NCBI GenBank assembly: GCA_910585395.1
Contig: CAJUCK010000003.1
Span: forward strand, 89,941-109,355
Direction of reading: 5' to 3'
Length of the DNA stretch: 19,415 nucleotides
Source: an uncultured Lachnospiraceae bacterium
Lineage (GTDB): Bacteria > Bacillota > Clostridia > Lachnospirales > Lachnospiraceae
The notes beneath the pieces were generated by a model that saw nothing but the letters and a program-made list of their open reading frames with translations, was not told where the DNA came from and made no database searches. Positions 7,019 to 15,540 of this stretch are shown here, in pieces (the stretch's first letter is position 1; each line of letters begins with the position of its first letter). Both the position numbers and the translations under genes were made by a program.

Positions 7019-7065
7019 AAAAAAAATCTGCTATACTGTACAATTTTGTCAGTATAGCAGATTTT
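7019..7065 (-). terminator. Rho-independent terminator after the arabinofuranosidase gene
   Basis: A perfect 16-bp stem (arms 7023-7038 and 7050-7065, core CTGCTATACTG) with further pairing in the loop (ACAA with TTGT) is followed on the minus strand by eight T. It lies about 70 bp after the stop at 7137 and isolates the large gene from the secreted-protein/sigma unit. Confidence 0.9.
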
Positions 7066-7136
7066 CCGTATTTCTACAAGTACACGGCTGCATCTTTATA
7101 TTCCCTTTGACCTATGCTGCAAGACCGCTGCGATTG

Positions 7137-10100
7137 CTATTTTGTTATTTTGACTGTCTTCTTCTGTCCTTTGTTTTTCATTAATTTTTTATATGCTTTT
7201 AATTTCTTGGAAGGCACCTTAATTTTCGCCTTCTTATTGATGCCATAGAACGCTTTGCTTCCTACTTTCTTTAGCTTGCTGCTCTTAATAACGATCGACT
7301 TTAAATTTCCATCCTTGTAAAATACGCTCTTTCCAAGACTGGTAAGATTCTTGCTGTTCATTTTCACACTCTTTAGCTTCTTGCAGCCATAGAAAGCATT
7401 ATTGCCAATAGTTTTTACATTGCTTCCCACTGTTGCAGAAACAGCTTTCCTGCAGTTTTTAAATGCAGAAGCGCCCACTGCCGTAATTTTAAAAGTAATG
7501 TTATAAATCTTTACTGTGTTTCCTACTTTAATTTTTTTGCTGTTTTTATTTGAAATTCCCGTAACTGTCACTGTTTTGTTTTTTAAATTTGTGACTTTGT
7601 AAGAATATCCGCCAGCTTTATATACTTTACCTTGTTTTACACTGTTCTGCTGCGTCTCTAGCCGATTGTATACCGTTTCGGCAGAAGTAAGAACGCTGTA
7701 ATTGCTGACCAGCTGTTTCTGTTTATCCGTCAATGCATTATAGGCTTCTCTGGCCTGCTCAATCCTGCTCTTACACTGAGAAGTATATGCTACTGACCCA
7801 ATAGCGGCAATTTTATCTATTACGGTTTTTGCTGCATTCTGGTCCGCCTGCTGCTGCCCTTGCTCAGCTTGTTCCTTTAGATTCTTGTAATCGGTTTCTG
7901 CCTTTGTCAGCACTTCCAGATTCGTTACCAGCTCTTTCTGCGCTTCTGTCAGCGCATTATATGCGCTCCTGGCTGCATCAATCTTGGCTTTGCATTCTGG
8001 TGTGAATGTTACTGTTCCGATGGCTGTGATTTTATCTGCCACTGCCTTGGCTGCCTGACGGTCAGGATCTGTGTCTCCTCCTGGCTGCTCAAGTTCTTTA
8101 TAATCTGCTTCTGCTTTTATCAACACGTCCAGATTGCTTATCATTTCTTTCTGTTCCTCTGTCAGCGCATCATAGAGCGTTCTCGCTGCATTGATCTTAG
8201 CTTTGCATTCCGGCGTCAGCTCTACACTTCCAATGGCGGCAATTTTATCCATCACCGCTTTCGTAAGATCCGTATTTGTCTCATTTCCTGACTGAACCTT
8301 TTTCATGGAGAAATCATCCAGGAAGAAAATAACCAATTCGTCTGCTGTAGGATTTTCTTTGTATTCCGTCTCTACTAAAATACTAACCTTGCTCGTATCA
8401 GCATCTTGAGGAATAGTGTAATCTCCATACAGATTTCCCCATTCATTCAATTTCACCTTCGTTGAGACCATAACTTCCTTCGTTTCATCTGTTCCGTATA
8501 AAATTGAAACATGAAATCCTACTTCTTTAGGTGGATTCGGATTGTGCGCAGGCCCATCTTTGAATACTACCCAGCCGTCAATGGTATAGGTATCGCCCGC
8601 TTTTACCTTGCCGGTCACCTCCTGGGCTGCGCCCGCCGACGTGCTCTTTCGGTTTTCCACTTTCAGAGAACGGGCTGCATTGTGGAACGTAGACCATCCT
8701 TCGCCCAGATTTGCCCCAGCGTACGGAATCCATTTTTTTGTATCATTTCCATTATCAAATGTTCCATTTTCAATAATCTCTTCTCCTGCATCCAATCCGT
8801 CTGCACGAATTAAATTCAAGATATACACTTTGGATGTCGTATGATCCTGCGCGTATACTTTTACAGGAAGGATTGTAGTTCCTTCTTCCAGATTAAACAG
8901 CTGCGGCTTTGCTTCATTTACCAATTTTCCGTCCATATACAAAAGACCGCTTTTGGTCGCCAGTTTAAAATTCACGTATATGCGCTCTGTTGCCTGCGGT
9001 ACCTGAATCGTATAACTGTTCTGTGATTTTTTTACTCTTCCTGCTGATGCTGTTACATCCATTATCTCGGCGTTATTGTCATATGCCCGCATCATATAAA
9101 GTCCATTTACTATACGTGCACTGTCTTCTGTGGATTTACCGCTCTCAAATTTTACCTTGACAATATCATATGTTTCATTTCCAACCTGCAGAGACTGTGC
9201 CTTGGCAATTTCTGCTGAGGGAATCTCAAAGGATTTCTTAAAGAACGCTTCTGTTCCGGTATATTCTTCCACTGTATAATTGAAAACCGTGGAACCGACA
9301 GTAATTTTAACAGTCTTTCCTGTATCTTCTTTGGCAAACTGACATACCAGAGAGTTAACAGAATCTTTATCCACTTTCATATTATATTGGAAATATCCAT
9401 CTGCTTTTGCCTTGCGCGTGCTTCCCAGTCCGCTGATACCCGTCTCAAATACTGTGTTTTCTTCTTCCATCTGATGCGTAGCGTCATTTTCATACTGCTG
9501 ATAACCTGGCTGAATGGAATCAACAATGGCTTCTGCAAATCTTCCTTCTTCTTTTTCCGCAAGAATCTTATCTTCGGAGGCATCTTCTTCACTCTCAAAA
9601 TACCAATAGATGCCATAACGCTCTTCATTCAGCGTATTGAAAGGAACAAAGGTAAGACCTTCGCCGCCAAACACTGTTTCTGCATCTGTTCCTCTGATAT
9701 GGAATTCCAGTTTTCCTTCTGTTTTCTCCATCTTGGAATTAATATTATTTATAAATTCTTTCGTACTCTCTTTCCCCTGGATTGCTATTGTCTCTGTTCC
9801 CAAAATTTGTTTTATCGTCTTACCATAGCTTACCTGAAGCCGTACTTTTTCCGCTCCTACTACTTTGTATGCCGGCGCGCTCAGATTTGCGCCCGCCCAG
9901 ACAGTATCATTCCACTCCTCAGTGCCCAGCTTTGCTGCCAGAACGGTAGGTCCGTATTTAAAACCAAATACAGAAGTGTTGTCTGGCAATCCAAATGCCT
10001 TTACTTCCATAGGATAGGTGATTTCAATTTTATCCTGGTCATTCCAGGTTCTGTCAATTACAAAATAATTATTTTCTATCTTATTTTCCGCAGCTTCACC

Positions 10101-12656
10101 ATTTACTTTCACCGTTACGTCACCGGCTGCCCAATCTGGAACACGCAGTTTTACTGCTGCCTTTACAGGCTGCGCATTGTCTAAAAGGCTGATGGTGAAT
10201 TCTGCTTTATCACTCGCTGTGACGTCACTTTCCTGTGTGAGCTTTATGTTCTTTTCTTTCCACTCTGCTTCTGAAGCCACATATTGATTTACAATTATAG
10301 AATCTTCATCTTTGAAATAAATGCTGTCTCCCAGCTTAGTATAATTCTCCATACCTGTTCCTGTACAGCACCAGAACATATTTGTAGCTGGATCTGATGT
10401 CCCGAAGAACTTATAGTAACCAGTTGCCATTGGTGTAAAATAAGAATATGCTCCTTCTTTATTTACTGCTCCCATAATGGCATTGCGCAGCGTATTTTCA
10501 TAATAATCTGCATACTTCCTCTCTCCGGTTATCTTAAACAGCTCTTTGGAAAGTTTCAGCATATTATGGGCACAGCAGCTTTCACAATTACACTGTGTCC
10601 TGATTTCATCCAGTTCATGATCTCCCCGGAAATGCTCCATATCACTGGTTCCGCCTGTGATAAATGCATGTTTTTCTACCACCAGTTTCCAGAAATCTTC
10701 TGCATATTTGAGGTAATCTGCTTCATCTGTATTTTCCACTTCTTTCAGAGCAACATATCGGTTTAATGCTCCCAGAAATTTGGGGATGGTGGTGTTTGCA
10801 TGTCTGCCTTTTAAGGTATCGGCATCACCAGATAAAATAATCTGATACAAAGCTGGATCATCAAATTTATGCGCCGCCTCTTTATGCTCTGTCTTATGAG
10901 TATACTTGTACAGATCATACATACAGTCGTTCATTCCGCCATACTCTGTATAGGAAACTGTTTTCTGCTGCTCTTTCGTCCATTTGCTGACACGGTTATA
11001 GACCCAGTCGCCCAGTTTGGAAGCTACTTCCAACGCTTCTGTATTTCCTGTGTATTTATAAGCGTCTACAAGTCCTTGAATGGTTTTATGCATATTATAC
11101 CAGGGCACCCAGGTATCTCCCTCAGCATCTCCCTGTACAATATCAAACTGCAGCTCTACATTGCCTGCATCTACCACATTTGCTCCGAATAAAAATCCTT
11201 CTTCTGATCCGCCATAGCTGCCGGCGGCATCCTGGCATTCTTTTAATCCGGAAATAATTTCACTTAATTTTGCATCCAGCTCCACATCTCCAGTTACTTT
11301 TACTGCCTGAGCCGCCGCCGACAGATAATGTCCCATGCAGTGGCCTGCCAGCAGACCGTTTTCCCAGCCATTATAACGTACAGCGCCTTTGGTTTTGATA
11401 CCTGCATTTTCGCGGAATCCCACCAATACACGGTCTGTCTCAAATTTTTTCAAAAATGCAACATCCAGATCCTGAGCCCCTCTATAGTAACTGTCTGTCA
11501 CATTTACTTCATTTAATCCAAACTGGTCTTCCTGATATGCTGTATACTGATTTTCTTCCACAATCAAGGGCACGCTCTTTAATACTGTAATATTAAATGT
11601 CTTTTCTGCCTTTGCCTGTTCATAGACAAGATTGGCTGCCAATTTCACTTCCTTATCCGCATCTGTGGGCCGGACCACCTTGCCTGTAGTCTTTACCACT
11701 TCCTCATTAGAGCTCTTCCAGGTAATTGTGCTGCCGTTCTTTCCCGTTGTCGGCAGAGAAATGCTTCCTGTAATTTTACTGGTATCCTTTCCTGAAAAGG
11801 GATCCAATGCGCCACAGTCCGCTGACACAATTTCTTCTGGCGTCAGCTGCTCCACGAAGGCATTGTACAGTTCCTTCACCTGAGCTTCTGTCGCCGCCGC
11901 GCTGTAAATTTCATACTGGTCAAGATCCACAGCGGCATATCCACTCTTGTAGCCAGGTGAATTAAATCCAAGGTACTTATGATCTGTGCTATTGGATTTG
12001 AGCTTCGCTCCACTGACAGCCGGCGTAGATGGATATACCTCTCCATTCCTATAAAATACAACTTTTCCATCCGTACCATGATAGGTAACCGCGATATGAA
12101 CCCATTCATCTACCGGAAAAAACTGCGCACGGTTTCCCTGTATTTTATACTCTGTCAAAACCTCGCCATCCTGGTTTGAACCCACAGATAACACTAAGGG
12201 CGTATTATCATTCAGAGATGAAAGATACCAGCCCTGCCCATTCCATAACCCGCTTGGCTTATTCCACATAATTATATGTTCGCCAGCAAGTGTTTTAGCC
12301 GCTTTCAGCCAAAACGACACGGTCATATTCTCTGGCTGAAGTTTCTCACTTGTTCCTAAATCGAGATATGTATTTCCATCCAAGGATAACGCAGAATCTG
12401 ATACACCTTCCGTAAAACCTGCCTCTTTCTGCTGCTCATCCTTGCCGTACGCAGTTACTGGAATGTTATTTTCCGAACTGTCGTTAAGATTTCCATCAAA
12501 CTTGAGCTCCAGGACTTTTGCAGCAGACAGCGTATCCGTACCCGCTCCCTCTTTGCCGTCTGCCGCCCGGATACTCGCTGGCTCTATGCAACTCAATAAC
12601 ATAGCGCCTGCCAGTATCAGGCTGACTGCTTTCCTTCGTAAAATTTTTTTCCTCAT
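7137..12656 (-). CDS. Secreted multidomain GH127/GH146-type beta-L-arabinofuranosidase
   Basis: A 1839-residue exported enzyme predicted to cut beta-L-arabinofuranosyl units from plant glycans. In order: signal peptide (1-31, cut near IRA-AD), LamG-like lectin domain (45-265), bacterial Ig-like domain (272-360), DUF1680 catalytic module (about 365-1060), a beta domain resembling DUF6805 (1075-1190), a cadherin-like domain (1195-1285), a CBM4/9/22-like domain (1290-1455), three helical repeats (1464-1667) and BspA-type LRRs (about 1720-1815) with a very basic end. The zinc/cysteine site known from GH127 is intact: E692 and C694 in ESC, and C763-C764 in WCCTGTGME, C763 being the likely nucleophile. 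E674 is a candidate acid/base. The ESC...WCCTGTG form is close to the GH146 branch, so family 127 versus 146 is open. AAAGGAG precedes the ATG. No sortase motif is seen; the CBM, LRR and Lys-rich end may hold it at the surface. Confidence 0.9.
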   Translation of the reverse strand: MRKKILRRKAVSLILAGAMLLSCIEPASIRAADGKEGAGTDTLSAAKVLELKFDGNLNDSSENNIPVTAYGKDEQQKEAGFTEGVSDSALSLDGNTYLDLGTSEKLQPENMTVSFWLKAAKTLAGEHIIMWNKPSGLWNGQGWYLSSLNDNTPLVLSVGSNQDGEVLTEYKIQGNRAQFFPVDEWVHIAVTYHGTDGKVVFYRNGEVYPSTPAVSGAKLKSNSTDHKYLGFNSPGYKSGYAAVDLDQYEIYSAAATEAQVKELYNAFVEQLTPEEIVSADCGALDPFSGKDTSKITGSISLPTTGKNGSTITWKSSNEEVVKTTGKVVRPTDADKEVKLAANLVYEQAKAEKTFNITVLKSVPLIVEENQYTAYQEDQFGLNEVNVTDSYYRGAQDLDVAFLKKFETDRVLVGFRENAGIKTKGAVRYNGWENGLLAGHCMGHYLSAAAQAVKVTGDVELDAKLSEIISGLKECQDAAGSYGGSEEGFLFGANVVDAGNVELQFDIVQGDAEGDTWVPWYNMHKTIQGLVDAYKYTGNTEALEVASKLGDWVYNRVSKWTKEQQKTVSYTEYGGMNDCMYDLYKYTHKTEHKEAAHKFDDPALYQIILSGDADTLKGRHANTTIPKFLGALNRYVALKEVENTDEADYLKYAEDFWKLVVEKHAFITGGTSDMEHFRGDHELDEIRTQCNCESCCAHNMLKLSKELFKITGERKYADYYENTLRNAIMGAVNKEGAYSYFTPMATGYYKFFGTSDPATNMFWCCTGTGMENYTKLGDSIYFKDEDSIIVNQYVASEAEWKEKNIKLTQESDVTASDKAEFTISLLDNAQPVKAAVKLRVPDWAAGDVTVKVNGEAAENKIENNYFVIDRTWNDQDKIEITYPMEVKAFGLPDNTSVFGFKYGPTVLAAKLGTEEWNDTVWAGANLSAPAYKVVGAEKVRLQVSYGKTIKQILGTETIAIQGKESTKEFINNINSKMEKTEGKLEFHIRGTDAETVFGGEGLTFVPFNTLNEERYGIYWYFESEEDASEDKILAEKEEGRFAEAIVDSIQPGYQQYENDATHQMEEENTVFETGISGLGSTRKAKADGYFQYNMKVDKDSVNSLVCQFAKEDTGKTVKITVGSTVFNYTVEEYTGTEAFFKKSFEIPSAEIAKAQSLQVGNETYDIVKVKFESGKSTEDSARIVNGLYMMRAYDNNAEIMDVTASAGRVKKSQNSYTIQVPQATERIYVNFKLATKSGLLYMDGKLVNEAKPQLFNLEEGTTILPVKVYAQDHTTSKVYILNLIRADGLDAGEEIIENGTFDNGNDTKKWIPYAGANLGEGWSTFHNAARSLKVENRKSTSAGAAQEVTGKVKAGDTYTIDGWVVFKDGPAHNPNPPKEVGFHVSILYGTDETKEVMVSTKVKLNEWGNLYGDYTIPQDADTSKVSILVETEYKENPTADELVIFFLDDFSMKKVQSGNETNTDLTKAVMDKIAAIGSVELTPECKAKINAARTLYDALTEEQKEMISNLDVLIKAEADYKELEQPGGDTDPDRQAAKAVADKITAIGTVTFTPECKAKIDAARSAYNALTEAQKELVTNLEVLTKAETDYKNLKEQAEQGQQQADQNAAKTVIDKIAAIGSVAYTSQCKSRIEQAREAYNALTDKQKQLVSNYSVLTSAETVYNRLETQQNSVKQGKVYKAGGYSYKVTNLKNKTVTVTGISNKNSKKIKVGNTVKIYNITFKITAVGASAFKNCRKAVSATVGSNVKTIGNNAFYGCKKLKSVKMNSKNLTSLGKSVFYKDGNLKSIVIKSSKLKKVGSKAFYGINKKAKIKVPSKKLKAYKKLMKNKGQKKTVKITK
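7656..8267 (-). repeat. Three about 60-70-residue helical repeats within the arabinofuranosidase
   Basis: Residues 1464-1523, 1535-1593 and 1608-1667 share the pattern VxDKIxAIGxV, then CKxxIxxAR, YxALTxxQK, and LxxAExxY. Acidic, Gln-rich linkers (for example EQPGGDTDPD) separate them. They look like spacer or protein-binding helical bundles seen in clostridial surface proteins. Confidence 0.8.
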
Positions 12657-12713
12657 AGACCATACTCCTTTTTATTTTTTGTGATTTCATTCTAATCTTT
12701 CATAAAATGATTT

Positions 12714-12744
12714 TCCATACCACAAACTAAAGGTGTTTGGTCAA
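12714..12744 (-). promoter_or_regulatory. Candidate promoter/operator of the arabinofuranosidase gene
   Basis: The 259-bp gap 12657-12915 holds this gene's upstream region and the terminator at 12834-12883. On the minus strand TTGACC (12739-12744) could be a -35 box, but the nearest -10 candidate (TATGGA, 12714-12719) is 19 bp away. Between them lies an imperfect dyad, CAAAC-N7-GTTTG, which could be a repressor site for sugar control. The evidence is weak. Confidence 0.25.
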
Positions 12745-12833
12745 AATGCCGAGAATCTCTATAGTTTTTAACTTAATTTATATAAATTACCGAAATTTCA
12801 TATTCCAGTAAATAAGAAGTGAAAACTTTACGC

Positions 12834-12883
12834 AAAAATGGTATGGATTCATCATTTTTCGTAAAATTAAAAATCCATACCAT
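12834..12883 (-). terminator. Rho-independent terminator after the rubredoxin-GltB gene
   Basis: On the minus strand ATGGTATGGATT and AATCCATACCAT form a perfect 12-bp stem (arms 12872-12883 and 12838-12849). The 22-nt AT-rich loop can itself pair (ATTTT with AAAAT). A short T run follows. It lies 33 bp past the stop codon at 12916. Confidence 0.75.
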
Positions 12884-12915
12884 CTCTTGATCTTTATTTT
12901 ATTAGATATTGCTGT

Positions 12916-14322
12916 TTATGCGTGAGGAATATTCGTAAACTCAGAAATTTCTCTGTTTACTGTCACCAAATCTTCCACACTCAAATCATGCACACAGGCA
13001 TGACCTGTAATCCGTGCAAAAGTTTTAAGCTCTTCTCTGATAACATTCAGGTAATTTGCCACTCTCTTTGCCGCCTGCTCCACATGTAATCTTTTTCTCA
13101 ATTCTGGGTCCTGGGTCGCAATCCCCACCGGACAATTGCCGGAACCGCAGATTCGGTACTGCTGACAGGCTGCAGCAATCAATGCTCCGCTTGCCACTGC
13201 CACTGCGTCCGCCCCCATCGCAAGCGCTTTTGCCGCGTCTGCAGATACCCGCAGCCCGCCAGTAATCACAAGAGAAATATCTGAATGTACTGCATCCAGA
13301 TACTTTCTCGTACGGTACAGCGCATAAACAGTCGGAACGGTGGTGGCTTCCCGAAGGAATAGAGGGCTGGAGCCAGTTGCGCCTCCTCTTCCATCAATAG
13401 TAATAAAATCTGGTTCCGCATAAACACAATATTCTAAATCTCTCTCAATCCTGCCTGCGGCAATTTTGATACCGATCGGTCTTCCATCCGAACGGTTCCG
13501 CAGCATGGCCACCATCTCTTTTAAGTCTTCCTTGGAATTCAATTCTGGAAATTTGCTGGGGCTTTGCACGTCTTCCCCTTGTTTTTTCCCTCGAAGCTCT
13601 GCAATTTCTGCTGTCACTTTTTCTCCTGGCAGATGTCCGCCCATACCAGGCTTCGTTCCCTGTCCAATTTTTATTTCAATGGCATCTGCACTGCGCAGGT
13701 TCTCGTCTGTGACACTGTATTTATTTGGAATATATTCAAATATGTATTTATATGAAGCTTCTCGTTCCTCCGGCAGAATTCCGCCTTCCCCGCTGCACAT
13801 CGCCGTCTCGGCCATGGCTGCCCCTTTTGCCAGCGCCACCTTAATTTCTCTGGACAATGCTCCAAAAGACATATGAGAAATATAGACAGGATTTTTAAGG
13901 ATCATCGGCTTTTTAGCATGTTTTCCAATCACTGTCATAGTACTGACTGGATCGTCTTCATCTAAGGGAGCTGGATTCAGCTGAGCCCCTAGCAGCAGAA
14001 TATCATCCCAGGAAGGCATTGCCATTCTGGTACCCATTGCTCCGCTGATCGTCTTGCCGGTTACTGCCATCTGATGAATTTCTTCCATATAGCGGCAGGA
14101 TTCATCTGTACGGTAGAAACTTTTGTCATAACTTAATTCCATTGTTGAAATATCTTCCTGCTCTTCTGTCTTCCCGCTGGCCAAATCTATGGCGCTGACC
14201 TTCTCACCCTCCAAGGATTCTTCTCTGAATTTTTCCGCTGGCTGATGGCAGACAGGACACTTTTCTGGCGCATGCTCTCCTTCAAAAATATAGCCGCAGA
14301 CAGTACACACAAATTTCTTCAT
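12916..14322 (-). CDS. Rubredoxin-glutamate synthase (GltB FMN domain) fusion protein
   Basis: A 468-residue flavoprotein. The N-terminus is a rubredoxin-like iron knuckle (C6, C9, C22, C25). From about residue 90 onward it is the FMN-binding domain of the glutamate synthase large subunit, with GQGTKPGMGGHLPG (220-233), an SPSKFPELNSKEDL stretch and the [3Fe-4S] spacing C386-x5-C392-x4-C397 followed by PVGIATQ. The glutaminase domain and the C-terminal beta-helix are absent, and no GltD or ferredoxin gene is adjacent. Family knowledge suggests transfer of electrons from the rubredoxin to FMN for ammonia- or partner-dependent glutamate formation, but the real substrate is unproven. I chose the ATG at 14322 because GGAGG lies 7 bases upstream. 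A TTG 21 bases earlier has no ribosome site. It is a single-gene unit with its own promoter and terminator. Confidence 0.88.
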   Translation of the reverse strand: MKKFVCTVCGYIFEGEHAPEKCPVCHQPAEKFREESLEGEKVSAIDLASGKTEEQEDISTMELSYDKSFYRTDESCRYMEEIHQMAVTGKTISGAMGTRMAMPSWDDILLLGAQLNPAPLDEDDPVSTMTVIGKHAKKPMILKNPVYISHMSFGALSREIKVALAKGAAMAETAMCSGEGGILPEEREASYKYIFEYIPNKYSVTDENLRSADAIEIKIGQGTKPGMGGHLPGEKVTAEIAELRGKKQGEDVQSPSKFPELNSKEDLKEMVAMLRNRSDGRPIGIKIAAGRIERDLEYCVYAEPDFITIDGRGGATGSSPLFLREATTVPTVYALYRTRKYLDAVHSDISLVITGGLRVSADAAKALAMGADAVAVASGALIAAACQQYRICGSGNCPVGIATQDPELRKRLHVEQAAKRVANYLNVIREELKTFARITGHACVHDLSVEDLVTVNREISEFTNIPHA

Positions 14323-14367
14323 ACTTTTTCCTCCGTTTTCCAATACACATATTAAATAACTTTCTTC

Positions 14368-14397
14368 ATTTTAACATTTTTGCAAATCTTTTGGCAA
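14368..14397 (-). promoter_or_regulatory. Likely promoter of the rubredoxin-GltB gene
   Basis: On the minus strand TTGCCA (14392-14397) and TAAAAT (14368-14373) are 18 bp apart, about 45 bp before the start codon. The match is fair. The remaining gap up to the LysR stop (14398-14499) shows only a 6-bp hairpin (14478-14495) without a T run. Confidence 0.5.
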
Positions 14398-14499
14398 CCA
14401 ATTTTTAACTGGCACATATTTTTACAATAATAAGAATTTGTCCTCTTTTTGAGATATTTTCTTTGAATATTTACCACAGACAGCATGATCTGTCTCATT

Positions 14500-15402
14500 C
14501 TATGTTTCTAATAATTTTTGCGACATAAGAAGGGTTTTCAGCTCTCTTGCCGCAATGTTCAGAGGACGGCGCTGATTTTCCACAAAGCATATCTGTCTTT
14601 GAGGAATTTCTTCTGCCAGAGAAATACAGCATGCCTCTCCCTGTTCCAGGGCATCCCTGGCAAATATTTCTGGCACATAGCCAATCCCCAAATCATTTTT
14701 TATCATCGGAAGAATCTGATCTGTTGTCGCTGCCTGCAGCTCTGGTTTAAACAACTGTCCATGACGATGGTAAAACTGCTCGTAAAATTCATAAGTAATG
14801 GTTTCTTCTCCCAGACAGATTAATGGATAGGAACTCAATTCCTTTAACTTTAATTTCTTTCCATGAAATTTCAAATAAGAGGGACCTCCCAGCAAAACAT
14901 CCTGAAAATAAATGAGCGGGTAAGAAATAAGAGGTCTTTCAATCGTTCGGGGTGCAGTCACCACTGCAAAATCAGCTTCTCCATTTTTCACTGATTCCAC
15001 TGCCTGATTTGTCAAATGATTCAAGATACGAATACGAATTTGCGAATAATCTCTCTTAAAACTCCGCAGCACAGGCAGTACCAGCATGCGCAGCGCTGTC
15101 TCGCTCACACCTATCGTTACACATCCCATTTTTAAGCTGGCAGAATCTGCAAGTTCCTCCTCCGCAAGGCAAAGCTGGCTGACTGCTTCTCTCACATGGA
15201 TATAAAGCCTTTTTCCTTCTGGAGTGAGGGAAATTCCCCGGTTGGAACGGACCATGAGGCTGCATCCGATTTCGTTCTCCAGAAGTTTTATCGTGCGTGA
15301 TATATTGGGCTGGCTGCTGTGCAGTACCTTTGCCGCCTGCGTTAAACTCTTATACTCCGCCACATAATAAAAAATTCGATAATATTCATAGTTGATATTC
15401 AT
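14500..15402 (-). CDS. LysR-family transcriptional regulator
   Basis: A 300-residue protein with the LysR winged helix-turn-helix at the N-terminus (SLTQAAKVLHSSQPNISRTI, about residues 19-38, then LLENEIG). The periplasmic-binding-like effector domain starts near residue 92 (MGCVTIGVSETALRMLVLPV). The length is typical. GGAG lies upstream of the ATG at 15402. It is divergent from the MATE transporter across 138 bp, the usual arrangement for a LysR protein that controls its neighbour and itself. The ligand is unknown, and control of the MATE gene is inference from layout. The effector domain resembles CysB/CbbR-type generic members with no special motif I recognise. Confidence 0.9.
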   Translation of the reverse strand: MNINYEYYRIFYYVAEYKSLTQAAKVLHSSQPNISRTIKLLENEIGCSLMVRSNRGISLTPEGKRLYIHVREAVSQLCLAEEELADSASLKMGCVTIGVSETALRMLVLPVLRSFKRDYSQIRIRILNHLTNQAVESVKNGEADFAVVTAPRTIERPLISYPLIYFQDVLLGGPSYLKFHGKKLKLKELSSYPLICLGEETITYEFYEQFYHRHGQLFKPELQAATTDQILPMIKNDLGIGYVPEIFARDALEQGEACCISLAEEIPQRQICFVENQRRPLNIAARELKTLLMSQKLLET

Positions 15403-15419
15403 TTTTATTCCACTCCAAT

Positions 15420-15436
15420 ATATATAATTTATATAT
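15420..15436. promoter_or_regulatory. Palindrome in the lysR-MATE divergent region
   Basis: ATATATAA-T-TTATATAT is a perfect 17-bp palindrome lying 18 bp before the lysR start. Being pure AT it could be a LysR-type operator or part of the lysR promoter, or just AT-rich DNA. Confidence 0.4.
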
Positions 15437-15456
15437 CTAAAATATCAAATATATAT

Positions 15457-15485
15457 TTTTCATATCTTTTTCAGCAGAGTATAAT
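15457..15485 (+). promoter_or_regulatory. Promoter of the MATE transporter gene
   Basis: TTTTCA (15457-15462) and a consensus TATAAT (15480-15485) are 17 bp apart. The start site would be near 15492, giving a leader of about 50 nt. The weak -35 box fits a gene that needs activation, for example by the divergent LysR protein. Confidence 0.6.
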
Positions 15486-15540
15486 ACATTTGAATAGAAT
15501 GTGCAACTGTCTTTTGGAAACCATCAGAAAGGATAATAAC

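Noticed and set aside
9387..10184. A 265-residue plus-strand open frame opposite the arabinofuranosidase.
   Set aside because: It is antisense to conserved catalytic and beta-domain sequence, and its Cys/Phe-rich composition is typical of a shadow frame.
12834..12850. A 17-bp exact match (AAAAATGGTATGGATTC) to 16491-16507 inside the MATE gene.
   Set aside because: One copy is part of a terminator and the other is coding. A single AT-rich match of this length can arise by chance and no larger homology surrounds it.
14478..14495. AGACAG/CTGTCT hairpin after lysR as a terminator.
   Set aside because: The stem is only 6 bp and no T run follows on the minus strand.
15490..15540. A TTG start for the MATE gene at 15490.
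   Set aside because: It coincides with the predicted transcription start and lacks a ribosome site; the ATG at 15541 has AAAGG and the usual MATE N-terminus.
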